Shown piece after piece: positions 62,178-64,000 of a stretch of DNA of 64,000 bases. The first letter of the stretch is position 1. Each line of letters begins with the position of its first letter. Source of the stretch: Trichoplusia ni (lineage: Eukaryota; Arthropoda; Insecta; Lepidoptera; Noctuidae). Under the pieces are notes generated by a model. It searched no databases and had not been told where the DNA came from. It saw only the letters and a list, made by a program, of their open reading frames with translations. Made by a program: the position numbers and the translations under genes. Location of the stretch: contig NC_039494.1 of assembly GCF_003590095.1 (NCBI RefSeq), positions 6,014,001 to 6,078,000 on the forward strand, read 5' to 3'.

Positions 62178-64000
62178 TTCTCGGAAGCATTTACTTATTT
62201 TCATGAATGTGTCCTTGTTAGGAAAAGTCTAGATTGCAAAATACTCAAACTTGGAGAACCTATACCTTTTCACTTTGAATACTGTAGTGTTGAAATCGTA
62301 TCTTTGAAAATATATGTTGTTTGCATCTACAGAATACCAAACGCAAATGCAACAATATTTCTAAAACGCCTTAATGAATTGCTAAATAAACTAACAAAGA
62401 AGCCGAATAAAAAGATTATATTGTGTGGCGATTGGAATATAGATTTGACAAAACAGAATAATAACACCAAAGAACTTCATTCATTACTGCAAAATTACAA
62501 TTTGAAATGTCATATAATAACACCAACTAGAAAGGATGCTTGCTTAGATCTCATAGTCAGTAATTTATCTGAAGTAAAGTCAAACACACCCTTCCTAGCA
62601 CTATCAGATCATGAAACGGGTCAAACCATATCGTTTGAGTCCTATTGTGGTAATGAAATGCAAAGCAAACAATTCTGGTTTGAAAAAAGACGAGACTACA
62701 GCACCGAAAACATAAACAAGTTTTTAGAATGCATTAATGAACTCTCATTTAATGATGTTTATGAAACAGAAAATGTTGATGAAGCTTTCAACATCTTTCA
62801 CGACACTCTGATACTTTTTTACAACTTATGCTTTCCGATAATAAAAGTAAAAAATATTAATAAGCCAATCAAAAATAAATGGATAACGAGAGGCCTAAAA
62901 AAAGCTTGCATAAATAAAAGGAAGCTATATCAGGTTTACCTTAAATCTTCAACAAATAAAAAGGATAATTTGAAAAAGTATAATATATATAGTAAAATAT
63001 TAAAGAAATGTACACTACAGGCTCAGAAAATGCAGAACACTAAGTTCATCACGAAATCAAAAAATACATGCAAAGCTTCTTGGCAAATTATTAAGACTAA
63101 TTGTGGGCCAGAAAATAATCAAAAGGATATAAGTAAAATTAAATACGATAATACAGAATTGACCGATCCAGCAGATATAGCGAATACTTTTAATGACTTT
63201 TTTATAAATATAACGCAGAATAATAAAAGAAAAAACTTTAACACACAACATAATTTTAATACGAATACAAATACTATATTTCTGAGCCCTATTGATGATA
63301 GTGAAATTCAAAAAATTATCAATTCACTTAATAATACCAATTCGACAGGATATGACGGAATTAACACAAAAGTGCTCAAGAAATGTTCCAAAAAACTGTC
63401 AGGTCCAATTTGCCATGTTGTTAACTTATCATTTTTTGAAGGCAAGTTCCCAACTCGACTAAAATATTCTGTAGTAAAACCACTCTATAAAAATAAGGGG
63501 GAAAAAAATGATATGAATAACTATCGCCCGGTAACGTTGATTCCAATATTGTCCAAAATATTTGAAAAATCTTTTTATGATACTTTGTATAATTTTCTTA
63601 TAAAATATAAAATTTTAAAGCCGGAACAGTTCGGTTTCAGGAAAAACTTCACAACAACCTTAGCCTGTTTTAGTCTAGTTAAAAGTATAACGGAGTTTCT
63701 AGATAGAAAAATACCTATCATATCTATATTTCTTGATATGTCTAAAGCATTCGATTTCGTTGCTCATAATATCTTGCTACAAAAACTCGAAAAATACGGC
63801 ATCCGAGGTAATGCTCTAAAATGGATCGAGAGCTACCTGTCAAATAGATATCAATGTGTAGAAATAATGCATACTTCAAAAAATCAAAAAACCGCACAAC
63901 AATCTGATTTTAAACTGAACAGCTGTGGTGTACCGCAAGGCAGTGTTCTGGGCCCTCTGCTTTTTCTACTGTATATAAATGATTTACCGGACTCCACAAA
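62178..64000 (+). CDS. Non-LTR retrotransposon ORF2 (endonuclease end and reverse transcriptase), 5'-truncated, runs off window
   Basis: About 608 open codons to the last base, so it was not bounded by a stop here. The N-terminal endonuclease blocks (HQN, TEHW) are missing. What remains is VVCIYRIPN, IILCGDWNIDL, ACLDLIVSNL and LSDHETG. The reverse transcriptase follows with NNYRPVTLIPILSKIFEK, EQFGFRKNFTTTLACF, FLDMSKAFDFVAH and CGVPQGSVLGPLLFLLYIND; the YADD box is beyond the edge. A CR1/Jockey-type element distinct from the one at 29-32 kb. It is inserted in the sense direction in gene C intron 9. It probably cannot move, lacking half its nuclease, unless the N-terminus lies in diverged sequence upstream. 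Confidence 0.92.

Overview
The window is AT-rich, intron-rich animal DNA. Long introns, short exons with GT/AG borders, a broken mariner, CR1/Jockey-type non-LTR elements, a 5S-rRNA-derived SINE and several repeat families I recognise from moth genomes point to a lepidopteran, probably a noctuid-like moth. The order is fairly secure; the family is a guess.

Three host genes can be assembled exon by exon, and reading phase closes across every junction. (1) Plus strand, 4.68-19.12 kb: the C-terminal half (extracellular loop 2, TM5-TM7 and tail) of a rhodopsin-class peptide receptor; TM1-TM4 lie off the left edge. (2) Minus strand, 48.43-20.93 kb: a complete 11-exon pickpocket-type DEG/ENaC channel subunit of 485 aa, here called gene B, with an HG motif, TM1, cysteine-rich extracellular domain and TM2 with a G-G-S filter. 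(3) Plus strand, from 50.19 kb: a second pickpocket-type subunit, gene C, with nine exons (389 complete codons) before the window ends; its last TM2-coding exon or exons are outside.

Genes B and C are divergent, with start codons about 1.8 kb apart, and share eight intron positions with the same phase. They look like an old inverted duplication that may share a control region. The receptor and gene B converge tail to tail, with opposing AATAAA signals only tens of bases apart near 20.65-20.68 kb.

The introns hold most of the mobile DNA. Intron 9 of gene B carries a CR1-like element (28.56-32.60 kb) with an uninterrupted 942-aa endonuclease/reverse-transcriptase ORF2. Its ORF1 ends on an apparent -1 frameshift heptamer placed exactly where the ORF2 frame opens. 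Intron 4 of gene B carries a ~0.7 kb element with 96-bp inverted repeats around a frameshifted GIY-YIG endonuclease. Two 5S-derived SINEs sit at 33.2 and 43.9 kb. Intron 9 of gene C holds a different 5'-truncated non-LTR element whose RT frame runs off the right edge. A TA-flanked MITE (4.8 kb), a 164-bp near-perfect inverted repeat (24.3 kb), and RTE-type C-terminal remnants (34.9, 39.2, 43.4, 54.3 kb) complete the picture. No tRNA or rRNA gene and no CRISPR array is seen.
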